Positions 1-9,619 of a DNA stretch of 64,000 nt are shown piece after piece; positions within the stretch are counted from its first letter, which is position 1, and every line of letters begins with the position of its first letter. Location: positions 684,233 to 748,232 of the forward strand of contig MNCI01008335.1 in NCBI GenBank assembly GCA_015680685.1. The letters are read 5' to 3'. Source of the DNA: Gnetum montanum. Lineage: Eukaryota > Streptophyta > Gnetopsida > Gnetales > Gnetaceae. The notes beneath the pieces were generated by a model. The model ran no database searches, was not told where the DNA came from, and saw nothing but the letters and a program-made list of their open reading frames with translations. Position numbers and translations under genes: made by a program.

Positions 1-55
1 GTGGTTCCCTATTCTCCCTACGTTTTTGCCCTTGTCCTAACTCCTCTCGACCTTC

Positions 56-814
56 CTATCGAGGCATTTCATCTCTTTTACCTTTATTCTCTGCGTTATG
101 CCCATGGTGGCTGCGCCCAGATGTGGAAAGAGAGTGTGAATGATGAGATGAAGGAGAAGAAGAAGGGGATCCATCACCATGGTGATGTTTCTTGCCTTCT
201 CTTTGGCTGCTCCAGCCCCGATTGTTGTGACGATCAACGAGTCCGTCATTAGTGTGAGTGATTGTTCCTGCCGTGAACAGCTGGTGCTCACGGGGATCAG
301 AGCCTGGAATATGTATCGTTGATCTAAGGCCCTGATGCCTAACCTCTTCACTAGAGTGAGGAGGAGGAACATCATTTTCTAAGAAACCCATCGTGAGGGG
401 TTCCTCTTCTCCTATTTCACTAATGACGTGGGGAACCTTGCCCTTCAGTAGTGAATGTTGGCTCTCCTGCCTTGCATCCCGAATACGTTGGGCATTTGTG
501 GGATGATAATCCCTTGTATCATGGTCATCCAAAACGTATTCTGCGAACAGCTCATGCATGCCAATCTGTACCAAGGCACGGAAAAGCATGTTGGGAGCGG
601 ATCGATCTGGGGGTAACACGATGTTACCTTGCATGTCTCTCCACCGCAGTTGCTCATCTTGATGGAAAACAAAGGTAAAATCCGGCACATACTCATCGGG
701 ATGAGTATATGTGACCTTAGATTGTTGAGGACATGGTTGATCTCGGTTATGCGTATGATGCTGACTTTCTCCTGTATTGTCCTTAGGTGAGTTGATTTCG
801 TGAGAAGAAGCCAT
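56..814 (-). CDS. gag N-terminal ORF of element A (252 aa)
   Basis: Gag of an Athila-like Ty3/gypsy element. Residues about 36-75 hold a motif conserved in all family members here (YTHPDEYVPDFTF, then WRDMQGNIVLPPDRS). A Ser-rich tract and a His/Arg-rich stretch follow near residues 205-252. The frame ends at TAG (56-58), but the same frame stays open to base 1 with Arg/Gln/Glu-rich sequence, just as in B and C where it leads into the capsid-like domain. The stop therefore splits gag in the linker. The start at 812-814 (Met-Ala-Ser-Ser) matches the starts of B and D and lies about 130 bases after the primer site. I do not recognise the function of the N-terminal domain. Confidence 0.8.
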   Translation of the reverse strand: MASSHEINSPKDNTGESQHHTHNRDQPCPQQSKVTYTHPDEYVPDFTFVFHQDEQLRWRDMQGNIVLPPDRSAPNMLFRALVQIGMHELFAEYVLDDHDTRDYHPTNAQRIRDARQESQHSLLKGKVPHVISEIGEEEPLTMGFLENDVPPPHSSEEVRHQGLRSTIHIPGSDPREHQLFTAGTITHTNDGLVDRHNNRGWSSQREGKKHHHGDGSPSSSPSSHHSHSLSTSGRSHHGHNAENKGKRDEMPR

Positions 815-941
815 TTCTATTGGTGTGCTAATTTCACCGTTATTTATTGTTCTTGATTAACTGATTAACCCTAAGGTTCGTTTTAAGCTCACAACGATGT
901 GAGTGATATCCCTTATGTTAAATTGGCGACAAAACACTTAG

Positions 942-959
942 TCCCCGGCAACGGCGCCA
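942..959 (-). other. Primer-binding site of element A (tRNA-Asp)
   Basis: One base inside the LTR end, the minus strand reads TGGCGCCGTTGCCGGGGA. This is exactly complementary to the 3' end, with CCA, of plant tRNA-Asp(GTC) as I know it. It is where minus-strand DNA synthesis would start. tRNA-Asp priming is typical of Athila-type elements. This is the least mutated primer site in the window. Confidence 0.88.
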
Positions 960-1378
960 ATGATGAGTGGCGAGGTACCCCTACACTCCACCATACGAAT
1001 ACGAGCGTACACGCGCGATCCGGTCGAACTCCGCAGACTAAATGCCTTAACGCCACAAGAAACACTTGGGGTTAATCGTTCGTTGTCTTCCCAGGCTTGC
1101 TTGTATGTGTCACGGTGTATGGTTAAGCAAGTCTGAGGTATGTGATTTTTTTGGTATTTTCGGCTTATCTTCTATGCTACCAGGAGAAAGGGTTGAGAAA
1201 ACTAAACTAACTCTAACTAAGATCTAAGTCTAAATTAACTAGCGTCAGCATCCGTTCCCACTTGCCGGACACACCCTGAACTATGCAACTGCAGCTTACC
1301 AAACGCTAATCGTTACTGGGATCGCCACACGTAACGCAAGTGCTCGAAGTGGTCGTACTGAGGCACCTATTTAGCCTA

Positions 1379-1665
1379 CGTGTGATAAGCAGCCGATTCC
1401 TTAGCCAGCCGTACACACCCGTGGGTGCTCGTAACTAAGTCGTACTTATCACACGATCTAGCCTAGCAATGAGCAGCCGATTCCTCAACTAGCCGTACAC
1501 ATCAGACCCGGGAGTTACCAAGCGCAGAATCCTGGAATACGCTACTGGGTTACCAAGCATCCAATGCTCGTAATTGAGTCGTACTCATGCATTGCGTCAA
1601 GCAGCCGATTCCTTGACTAGCCGTACACGTCCGTAGACGCTCGTAATCAAGTCGTACTTGAACGC
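1379..1665. repeat. Three repeated stem modules in the U5 of A
   Basis: Three related units contain GCAGCCGATTCC and GTCGTACT. Outer arms: 1379-1389 pairs with 1445-1455 (11 bp, perfect), 1469-1473 with 1584-1588, and 1594-1601 with 1657-1665 (8 bp, one bulge). Inner arms: CTTAG 1400-1404 with CTAAG 1435-1439, CTCAA 1484-1488 with TTGAG 1574-1578, CTTGA 1612-1616 with TCAAG 1647-1651. Arm sequences differ between units but each still pairs. The units lie downstream of the poly(A) signal, in the untranslated leader of the genomic RNA. Confidence 0.7.
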
Positions 1666-1735
1666 ACTAGGAAAGCAGTAAATGAAAGCAATAAATGAAA
1701 CCACGTGCTGCAAGGTTTATCCAAACAAGTTCGTC

Positions 1736-1741
1736 TTTATT
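1736..1741 (-). terminator. Poly(A) signal of the A LTR
   Basis: AATAAA on the minus strand, followed by GACGAACTTG and then CCTTGCAGCAC. The same arrangement occurs in every LTR of the family, so R probably ends near the CTTGCAG and U5 follows. Confidence 0.6.
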
Positions 1742-1907
1742 GCCGTACACAACTTGGGTTCAGGTTACAAGCTGCTCGAATAAAGAGTCGTTCACTCTAG
1801 GACTCCTACTGCGGGCACATGGGGAAAAATTCTAACTCTGGAGTGATCAATCTGCCAGAGCTTCGCTACACTAGCCAGGATTGGGAAATGAAGGGAGTGC
1901 CACCTCT

Positions 1908-1915
1908 TATTTATA
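1908..1915 (-). promoter_or_regulatory. TATA box of the A LTR
   Basis: TATAAATA on the minus strand, in the same sequence context (TCTATAAATAAGAGG) as in both LTRs of B. It should set the U3/R border about 30 bases downstream. Confidence 0.75.
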
Positions 1916-1932
1916 GATATGGCAGCGGGACG

Positions 1933-1954
1933 CGATATCGCGTACGCGATATCG
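1933..1954. promoter_or_regulatory. 22-bp perfect palindrome in the U3 of A
   Basis: Arms CGATATCGCG and CGCGATATCG around a central TA, about 20 bp upstream of the TATA box. B LTRs have several related GATATC boxes at the same place. It is a candidate enhancer or protein-binding site; no factor is assigned. Confidence 0.6.
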
Positions 1955-1981
1955 TGGCCCAGTGCAAGTCGCGTCTCATCA

Positions 1982-3407
1982 GTCTTCCTTGGGCATAAAC
2001 CCCAAGGGTCTCTCTTATTTTTCTTCTTAACCCATCTATGATGTGCCTTAACTGTTCCCTTAATGAAAATCCATAACCTAGGCATCTATGTAATAGTGAA
2101 TAATATCTACCCATTACTGCATGAAGGGTCTCATGAGTCCCTTGTTTCTAATTCTATATTTTCTTTCTTAGGTTTGACACTCATGAATATGTCTGATATT
2201 TATCATTAAAAATTTCAAGCATGGTACTCCAGCATCTAATGGATTCAGGTTCCAAAAACCTATACTAGCCTTTGGCTTCCTTCACAAGTGTTCTAGGAAA
2301 CAGCTTCAATTTTTGCCAGTCGCTTTCTATGTTTTCAAGGGCATAGGCATCATGAAATTCTTAAAGGTGATATTGAGGATTAGTGTTGTAACCTCATTCA
2401 AATCGAGGCATGTTTTTCATCTATAGCTATTTGATTTAGCTATCTCTTCCATGTCTAATTGGTATGTAGATTGCTTCTTAAATGTTGATCATGTTCTAGG
2501 TTATCATAGGGGGTTCATCATCATGATCAAGTTCATAAGCTCTATGGTAGTAGTAACCCCTTCTATGCTTGTGCCTCTCTTGATCCTCTCTTCTCTCTGT
2601 GTGTCTCCTTCTTTCTTACTCCTCATCTTTTCAATTAGAATGCCTTGAGTATAAATCATGATGACCATGAGCTCTTCTCTTTTTCCTATTAAAATCTCAA
2701 TACTTGTGTGTTCTCCTATCATAGTCCTCTGATGATCATGATGAAGTAGAGGAGGTGGTAGTAGAACAATGTTGACTGGTTCTTCTTTCACGACTCTTGT
2801 GAATTTCCTCATAGAACTTAGCAGGATCCCTTAACCTAGAGTCCCTCTTATATCTTGAGTCAGTAGCCTCCCCCTTGTGTGTCTCTACTAGAGTAGAGTG
2901 AAGTTGGAATTTGATAGGTTCTTCTAGTCTGATGATAGGTGTCTTTGATGGCTCCTCATGCTTCTAGTGGAATTCTTCCATAATGAATTAGTTAGCATCA
3001 AGCTCTTCTATCGCAATAAATCCGATGGCTTGCTTCCCTTTGGTATGAGCCATGTTTAATTTCCATAGCAACATCCCTCTTTATCTACTCCCTTATAGGA
3101 TCATAGGGTCTAGTCATGTGTTGAGTTACAAGTTACCCTTCTTGAATCTGGTCCAAGTGCATTTCTTTTAGAGTAGTTTATAGCATCTAAGTGCTACACA
3201 TTTGGGAGAAAGAACTATGTTGCCTTACATATCTCTCCACCTCATTTATCTATCCTAATGGAATATGAAGGTGAAGTCTAGATGGTATGGATCAATGCAA
3301 GCATAAGTAATACATGTTTGCATTGGCATTCCCTAGTCTTTTTCATCAGAAATTCTATCACTACTCCTTCTTATGTCCTTGATGATTGATCATTATGTGA
3401 AACCATG
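1982..3407 (-). pseudogene. Decayed gag of element J
   Basis: Starts at ATG 3405-3407 (minus). The segment matching the conserved gag N-terminal motif is recognisable around 3220-3290 at DNA level but is frameshifted. The capsid-like end is clear at 1982-2114 (GRYYSLLHRC, then GLRRKIRETLGVYAQGRL), aligned with residues near position 150-190 of the capsid-like part of B. Many stops and frameshifts lie between, so no protein is made. The reading frame is cut by the LTR of A. Confidence 0.75.
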
Positions 3408-3522
3408 TTATCATTTTTTGATGGTTCATGTTAAGTGTGCTTTATATTAAGGTTGTGAATATTAGAGTTAGATTTTGATACAATGAACTTTGAAAAGGTA
3501 ACTACTTACTATAAGATTGACT

Positions 3523-3543
3523 TATCCCCAAAAACAATGCCAA
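3523..3543 (-). other. Decayed primer-binding site of J
   Basis: Reads TTGGCATTGTTTTTGGGGAT on the minus strand against TTGGCGCCGTTGCCGGGGAC in A. The differences are C-to-T and G-to-A, as expected from deamination of methylated cytosine. Confidence 0.7.
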
Positions 3544-4361
3544 TGATGAGCGGTGGAGTATTCAACATCCAACCATACGAGATATAAGTGATCACATGCA
3601 ATCCCAATTGAACTTTGCAAATAAAACAATGTGATTATACCAGTAATTAGTTAGCATTCGCGATTATTATCTTCCCATGTGAACTAGTAAAATCAGTTTG
3701 TATGGTTTAACTCATGGTGAGGTATATGATATTGATGTTGTATTGGCCATTAAGCTCCTAGTAAACATGAAGTGAAAGTTAGAGTTTCTAAATCTAAGTG
3801 ATAGTAAAACAAATCTAAACTAGCCTATGCGATGAGTAGTTGATTCTGATCTTTCGGTCATACCTTGGACTTCATGCAACTACTACTGGGATTACCAAGT
3901 ACTACACTATTGGGCATACCAAGTGATACTACTACTAGGTTGCCAAGTAGTTACACTTACGTGCTTGAGATCAGTTGTACTCATTTTGCTTATCAAAAGT
4001 AAATTGCAAGTAATTGTAAATAGTAACTATGAAAATAATAAAATAGTAAACTAATTGAAAATGGAAATAAAACTAAGTGTTGTTGTAATTATGTAGAGTA
4101 ATCTCGATCTTTATTGTTGATCATGCAATGCGTCCAAGTACATCACACTCGAATAAATATTTTGCTCAATTATAAAACATCACACTGTGGCCACACACTG
4201 CTAAGTACTAAATTCAAGAAAATAAACTAAAAGAGTTCTATTACTAAGCTATTAAATCTACTATGGATTTGTATGCCCAAGTGTTGCTTATATAGGCTAG
4301 AATGCACCCTGTGATATTGTTTATATGATAACCTATCTACAAAATCATAGATATGACATCA
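3544..4361 (-). repeat. 5' LTR of element J (818 bp)
   Basis: Begins TGATGAGCGG next to the primer site and ends GACATCA, giving TG...CA ends on the minus strand. A TATATAAG box lies at 4287-4294 (minus). It holds one stem module homologous to those in A: ATGAG 3832-3836 with CTCAT 3980-3984, and CTGATCT 3846-3852 with AGATCAG 3968-3974. Confidence 0.75.
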
Positions 4362-4654
4362 TTACCTTAAAATTTTTGGATTTATCAACTATTTTCAATG
4401 CAATGAGAGCTACTCACTCAACCATAACATAAGAATGTAACAAGTTTTAATAATTCAAAAGTAGAGTACAATATTGATATCTATGAACCCAAAACAAATA
4501 AGCACCTTTTCTTTAGGATAAGTTTGAAAAGAGCTAGTAGGATTAGAACTTCCTAAAACATGGTAAGAAAAAACACGGCCAAGACTCCAACCTCAATCTC
4601 CATGTCATCAAGTCCTTTTGCAAAATACATGTTTTAACAAAGATAGAATAATAA

Positions 4655-5215
4655 GTTGATCACTATCATGCTCACTCTGATAGTAAGTTATTGGATTAAG
4701 GTAGGTGTACTTCCCAACAAGGTTATAGATCTTGAAAGTCCCTTAATATACTTACAAATAGCAAGGTACACTTCACATGAAGGTCTTTGATATTTAAGGT
4801 CAAGATTAAATCTTATCGCTTAAGATATCTATAAAGCCTAGAATTTACCACCATTGAAAAAATTAAATATCATGTTAGATACTACAGATCAATTTATCAT
4901 AATCCTACTTAGAATGGTAGAATATGACATGATCACTATTAGTGGATGGTTATACCCTACATATTTCTTAATAATTCATGTTGGGTAGAATAAGAGAGAG
5001 CTTTCAATTATTATGGAAAGAACATAGCTTAGTACAGTTGAGGCTAAGCTAGTAATAAGACACTTTTCTATAGATATCTTCAAGAAAGATGAAAAGAAAA
5101 CCATACAAAGATAGAGAGTTTCATGCATCATGTACAATGATACATGGTGTAACTGCATATAGAAAGTATGGACTGTTAAGCAAGGAAATATCTCAGCATT
5201 TAGAACATTACCTAT
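4655..5215 (+). pseudogene. Decayed retroviral-type protease upstream of the Tat-like pol
   Basis: Aligned by eye with B (from 10279), D (from 40680) and F (from 57150). Matching blocks are the VMLTH...DWIK start (about 4655-4690), the GSPLIYLQ segment (about 4735) and the PIIMGR-like and ISKE-like end (5000-5200). All frames are broken. It is closer to the A/B/C/D/F family than expected for a Tat element and is joined almost directly to RNase H sequence at about 5220-5270, with no RT between. The region may be chimeric or carry a deletion. Confidence 0.6.
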
Positions 5216-5269
5216 TGGGGGCAATGATTCATGTCATTTTTCAAGACAATGATTTATGATATATTATCA

Positions 5270-5986
5270 TTAACCCATATGATAACAAACACATGGTGAA
5301 ATGGAAAATTCTCTTAACTGAATTTGACCTATCCTACCTTACCCAACACTCAATTATGAAATAAGCCACCATGGATCTACTTACTTTGACCCGACTTTAT
5401 GAACCATCTATTGTAATAATCTGACCTTCCTTAGGGGAACCAAGTAAAAAAGAGATAATCCCTCCTCCAACTACAATGTTGAAACATGAGGATTTTGATG
5501 CACACTTGTATTTTGATAGTATACACATAGCTCAAGTTTCAAGTGTAGCTTGTGTTCTAAATTATTGAGGTATGGATCTAATTTATAACACTTATAAATT
5601 TAATTTTCCATGTACTAATAATGTTACAAAATACAAAGGTCCCAATTGAGGTATGCTTTTAGCCTTTCAACTTGGAATCAAAAGACTTTCCATGCGTGAT
5701 GATTCCTAATTGGCTATATGCTAGATTCCTAATTGGCTATATGCTAGGTAAATAATTAATGTACTTGCAAATTTGAACACCTTCAATGTTTTCTATACTT
5801 AGCAAAAATTTGATTTCTCAGTTTGATGAATTCTTACTCATGCACATCCATTGCTCGAAAAACATGTTTGCTCACATGCTAGTTAATTTTGATCTTCTTC
5901 CTAATCCTACTTTCCTCAAGGATTATTTATCTTATTCAACACAAGATACACCTATTACACTTATGGATACAAAAGTGTTGGCTTAG
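5270..5986 (+). pseudogene. RNase H end plus archaeal-type RNase H of element I
   Basis: The C-terminal end of the standard RNase H (WKILLTEFDLSYLTQ, about 5300-5345) is followed by a second RNase H: DFPCTNN-like (about 5600-5640), LAFQLGIKRLS (about 5655-5690) and FLLMHIHCSKNMFAHML (5830-5885). The pattern matches the duplicated RNase H of Tat elements. Stops and a small tandem duplication (TTCCTAATTGGCTATATGCTAGA, twice near 5705-5750) break it. Confidence 0.7.
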
Positions 5987-6169
5987 TTAACTTAGAAGAA
6001 GATGAATAATATGGTGATATCCTACAATACAGCACAATATAGAAAATCCTAAAAATCTATCTTATTCACAAAAGGATGTTTTTCATAAACATTATAAATA
6101 TTTTTGTATTATTAATCTTGGTATTTTATGTTGCATCTCTACTTCAAGTATTCTTCTACATTATCTAAG

Positions 6170-6793
6170 TCATGACAAAGCACAAAACATGTTAGAACAG
6201 GTTCATTCTAACATATGAGGAGGTCATTTAGGCTCATAGTCTCTAGTAGCTCCTATCATTTCATTAGGTTACTAGTGGCCTACAATGTCTAAGGATGCAC
6301 ATATGATAGTTAAGATTTGTGATACATGTCAATGTCATGCTTTGCTTATTTATGTTCTACCTCAAGAGCTTAGAACCTCTAAAATTGTATGGCCTTTCCA
6401 GAAATGGGGGGCTAGATCTCATAGCTTTTATTGATCCTTCATCTTCTTTTGTTCATCATTTTATTTTAACAGCTCTCAAATATTTAATTAAGAAGGTTGA
6501 ATCTATTCCTTTAGAAACTACAACTTCTATGTTTGTCATTTATTTTTGGATCATATAATCACTCACTTTGGTATCCCTCTCCACATCATTACTAATAACA
6601 AACCTCAATCTACGAGCAAAGAACTAGCCAAATTCTATTATTAATACCAAATTACCCTGTCATCCTCATCTTTTTATTACCCGTAATCCAATGGACAAGT
6701 TGAATCAACCAATAAATCCCATATACATTTGATGAGAAACATGGTTGATAAATCCCAATGCAACTAGCATACTTAATTATCCCACACTCTTTG
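6170..6793 (+). pseudogene. Integrase of element I, first part
   Basis: Zinc-binding part around 6180-6350 (H-S-N...GGH, then CDTCQCHA), then the catalytic core: WGLDLIAFIDP with the first Asp near 6412, and a TNGPQ-like second Asp block near 6590-6605. The third acidic residue is kept: the DNA near 6690 encodes GQVESTN, so Glu is present, unlike in C, D and F. The gene stops at 6793 where B inserted after CTTTG. Confidence 0.75.
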
Positions 6794-7620
6794 TGATGGG
6801 ACACGATATCACATGGGCCGCAATATCGCATCCCACGAGATATTGCGTCATCCCCCGCAATATCGCGTATGCGATATCACAGTGCGCTGTCATATCTATA
6901 AATAAGAGGCAGCTCTTCCTTGTTTCTCATCTTAGGCTTAGACCATAGCAAAACTCTGGCAGTTTGATCCCTCCAAAGATAGAATATTTTCCATGTGCTC
7001 ATAGTAGGAACTCCAAAGTGAACATATCTTTATTCTAGCAGATATTGTACCTGAACACATATTTGTGTAAGGAAATAAAGAAGAACTTCTTGGATAAACC
7101 TTGCAGTGCATGGAATAGGCCAAATAGGATTTTATTTATTGTTATTTATTGTTTACCATTTACATGCTTTATTAGTTATTAAATCTCTCTCAACCCTTTT
7201 CTCCTAGTTAAGTGCCTCAGTACGACCACTTCGAGCACATGCGTTACACTTGGTGATCCCAGCAACGATTAGCATTTGGTAACCAAGGTTGAATTGGTTC
7301 AAGGTGTGAACGGTAAGTGGGAATGGATGCTGACGCTAGGTTAATTAAGGCTTAGATTAGTTAGTTAAAGTTAGTCAATTAGTCTCTTCAACCCTTCACC
7401 TCTCAGCATAGGAGATAAAACATAAAATACTATAAAAATCATATACCTCATACTTACTTAACCATACATCGTGAAAAATACAAGTCTAGAAAGACAATGA
7501 ATAATTAACCTTAAGTGTTCCATGAGGCATGTAGGCACTTAGTCTGTGAAATTAGACTGGATCGCGCGTGTTACGCTCATATTCATATGGTTGAGTGTAG
7601 GGGTACCTCGCCACTCATCA
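6794..7620 (+). repeat. 5' LTR of B (827 bp)
   Basis: TGATGGGACA...CACTCATCA. U3 holds several GATATC/AATATCGC boxes, TATAAATA at 6897-6904 and AATAAA near 7073. The R-U5 part is shared with C, D, F and H. Confidence 0.92.
6897..6904 (+). promoter_or_regulatory. TATA box of the B 5' LTR
   Basis: TATAAATA within TCTATAAATAAGAGG, directly downstream of the GATATC-rich U3 boxes; the same block occurs at 13127 and, on the minus strand, in A. Confidence 0.75.
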
Positions 7621-7640
7621 TTTGCACCGTTGCTAGGGAC
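7621..7640 (+). other. Primer-binding site of B
   Basis: TTTGCACCGTTGCTAGGGAC immediately after the LTR; three changes from the tRNA-Asp site of A. Confidence 0.8.
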
Positions 7641-7762
7641 TAAGTGTTTGTGCACTAAGTAGAACATAGGAGATCACTCACATCATTGGGAGCTTAAATG
7701 AACCTTAGGATTAATTAAATGGAAAATTATATAATGGTTAAATAGCACACCGATAAGACACA

Positions 7763-9619
7763 ATGTCTTCTTCTTCTTCTCACAAGAGCATTACACCACC
7801 TAGGGATAATACAAGAAATAGTCATCAATCTAAAACACATAACCAAAATCAGCCAGTTCCTCAACAACATCGGGTAGTATATACTCATCCTGATGAGTAC
7901 ATACCAGATTTTACCTTTATCCTCCATCAAGAAGAACAGCTGCGATGGAGAGACTTGCAAGGTAACATAGTGTTACCTCCAGATCGATCAGTCCCAAACA
8001 TGCTCCTCAGTGCTCTTGCACATATCAGCATGACACAGCTCTATGTTGAATATGTTATAGGTGACTTTGACACAAGGAATTACCATCCCACATCCACACA
8101 ACGTATAAGGAACTCAAGGTAGGAGAGCCAACATACATTGTTGAAGGGAAAAGGGGTCCCGCACATCCTAAGTGAAATTGGAGATGGTGAACCACTTATA
8201 ACGGGTTCTCTATCGAATGATGTTCCCCCTCCTAACGATAGTGAGGAGGTGGGGTATCAGAACCTACGATCCACAATACACAACCCTAGTTCTGATCCCC
8301 ATGAACACCAACTGTTCACTAAGGGAACAACAACACATGACAAGGATGAGCACTCAGATCGTCATCATGATTGGGGCTGAAGCCACAGAAGAGAAGGTAG
8401 GAAACATCATCATGGTGATGGTTCTCCTTCTTCTTCCCCTTCTTCACATCATTTGTCCTCTCCTTCCACATCTAGGTGTAGCCATCAAGAGCATAACGGT
8501 GAGGATAGAGGTAGACAAAATGAGAGACCTCGCTAAGAGAGTCGAGAGAGAGGACAAGGGCATGAACGAAGGGAAAGTAGGGAACAACATAGACATCATA
8601 GACGTCATGAAAGAGATGATCATGATAAACCCCTACTTGCAACCCGAAGCATGCTAGACATCATAGAGGTAGTGAGAATACCGACAAGGCATCAAAGAGA
8701 TAGCCAGATCAAGTGCTTAGACATGAACAACATCCCACGCTTCGAAGGGGGATACAACGTGGATCTACAAAATCATTTACAGGCATTCCATGATGCTTGC
8801 GCCTTGCAGAACATAGAGAAGGAGTGGCAGAAACTAAAGTTGTTTCCTAGGACACTCGTAAAGGAAACAAAGAGTTGGTACCGGTCCTTAGAACCAGAAA
8901 CCATTAGGAGATGGAGTACGATGTTAGAGTTGTTTAATGATAAATATCAAATGTACTCCAGAGTGTCTAACTTACATAAGCAGATCCAAGGATGGAAGCA
9001 AGGCACTCATGAACCCTTAGATGCTACCATGGGCCGCTACTACGCATTGTTACATTGTTGCCCGAGCCATGGTTATGCACAGCGGGATCAACTACACCAT
9101 CTCGTAGATGGGCTAAGGTATGAAACTAGGAGAACCCTTAGGACTTATGCCCAAGGGAGACTATCAGAACTTAAATCCCATGAAATTCAGTGCTTGTTTG
9201 AGCAAGTAGCCAAAGAAGAAGGGGAGCTACGAAAAAGAGAAAGCATGGAAGAATATAACCGTGATCCCTCTCTTCGGAAGAAGGGAGTGAGATTTTGCAA
9301 TGAAGAGGATGAGTCACCACTCAAAGAGTTGGTGAACAGAAAAACCTTGCCACCTCAAAAGCTAACAATAGAAGTATCGGCTAAGGTAGATGAATTATGG
9401 AGCTCCTTAGACAGTCAAATTGAAACTATCCTAAAGATTGTAGAGGAGTCTAAGGAGGAATGAAGTAGTGACAAGGACAAGACGAAGCAGAGATATTTAG
9501 GCCATGCATGTGACAAGGGTAAGGGGAAAATAAGTATCTCCGATGAGGTTGTGGATTTGGACACAGACGATGATGGTGGATGTGAGATCTGCTAATATGA
9601 CCATCCCAAGGGATGTTGT
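7763..9619 (+). pseudogene. gag of element B (N-terminal, capsid-like and zinc-knuckle parts)
   Basis: One frame from ATG 7763 into protease. Nearly every break is a base substitution: TAG 8120-8122, TGA 8378-8380, TAA 8534-8536, TGA after 9463, TAA 9593-9595. N-terminal motif YTHPDEYIPDFTF at about 7880-7920. Ser-rich then His/Arg-rich linker at 8405-8640. Capsid-like domain 8651-9463 with NIPRFEGGYN, WYRSLEPE and TYAQGRL. Zinc knuckle 9581-9619 of form C-x2-C-x3-H-x4-C, the spacing found in Athila gag. Capsid would package the RNA in cytoplasmic particles. Confidence 0.88.

Larger units (their letters stand above)
1..1981 (-). mobile_element. Element A: Ty3/gypsy LTR retrotransposon, 5' part only
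   Basis: Minus-strand element entering from the left edge. Reading leftwards it has a 5' LTR (961-1981), a primer-binding site (942-959) and the start of gag (814 down to 1). The rest lies outside the window. Its right end interrupts the gag of another minus-strand member of the same family (J): a reading frame at 1911-2114 passes from J gag straight into A LTR sequence. The 5 bases after the LTR are GTCTT; the matching duplication would lie beyond the window. A has the best-kept gag start and an unmutated primer site, so it is probably one of the youngest insertions here (inference). Confidence 0.9.
961..1981 (-). repeat. 5' LTR of element A (1021 bp)
   Basis: The LTR runs from TGATGAGTGG at the left to CTCATCA at the right, so it has TG...CA ends when read on the minus strand. 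It carries a TATA box (1908-1915), a poly(A) signal (1736-1741) and a GATATC-rich U3. It is about 200 bp longer than the other LTRs of the family because U5 holds extra repeated stem modules (1379-1665). The end next to the primer site, GGTACCTCGCCACTCATCA on the minus strand, is shared by B, C, D, F and H. Confidence 0.9.
1982..4361 (-). mobile_element. Element J: Ty3/gypsy element of the same family, 5' part, broken by A
   Basis: Minus-strand 5' LTR (3544-4361), decayed primer site (3523-3543) and decayed gag (1982-3407). It is cut at 1982 by element A; the remainder lies left of the window. Base TTACC follows the LTR at 4362; the matching target duplication is not visible. J is much more mutated than A, which fits its being the older insertion. 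Confidence 0.8.

Noticed and set aside
37-375. Minus-strand 112-codon frame overlapping A gag
   Set aside because: It is another frame of the gag coding region with low-complexity leucine-rich content; the gag frame is supported by homology in six elements.
4976-5224. Minus-strand frame in the protease region of I, repeated in D at 40964-41203 and F at 57478-57834
   Set aside because: It recurs only because it is the antisense of the conserved protease segment; there is no independent support.
8217-8657. 146-codon plus-strand frame in B
   Set aside because: It overlaps the Ser- and Arg-rich gag linker in a second frame. C and D show similar overlapping frames only because the repetitive codons lack stops in that frame.
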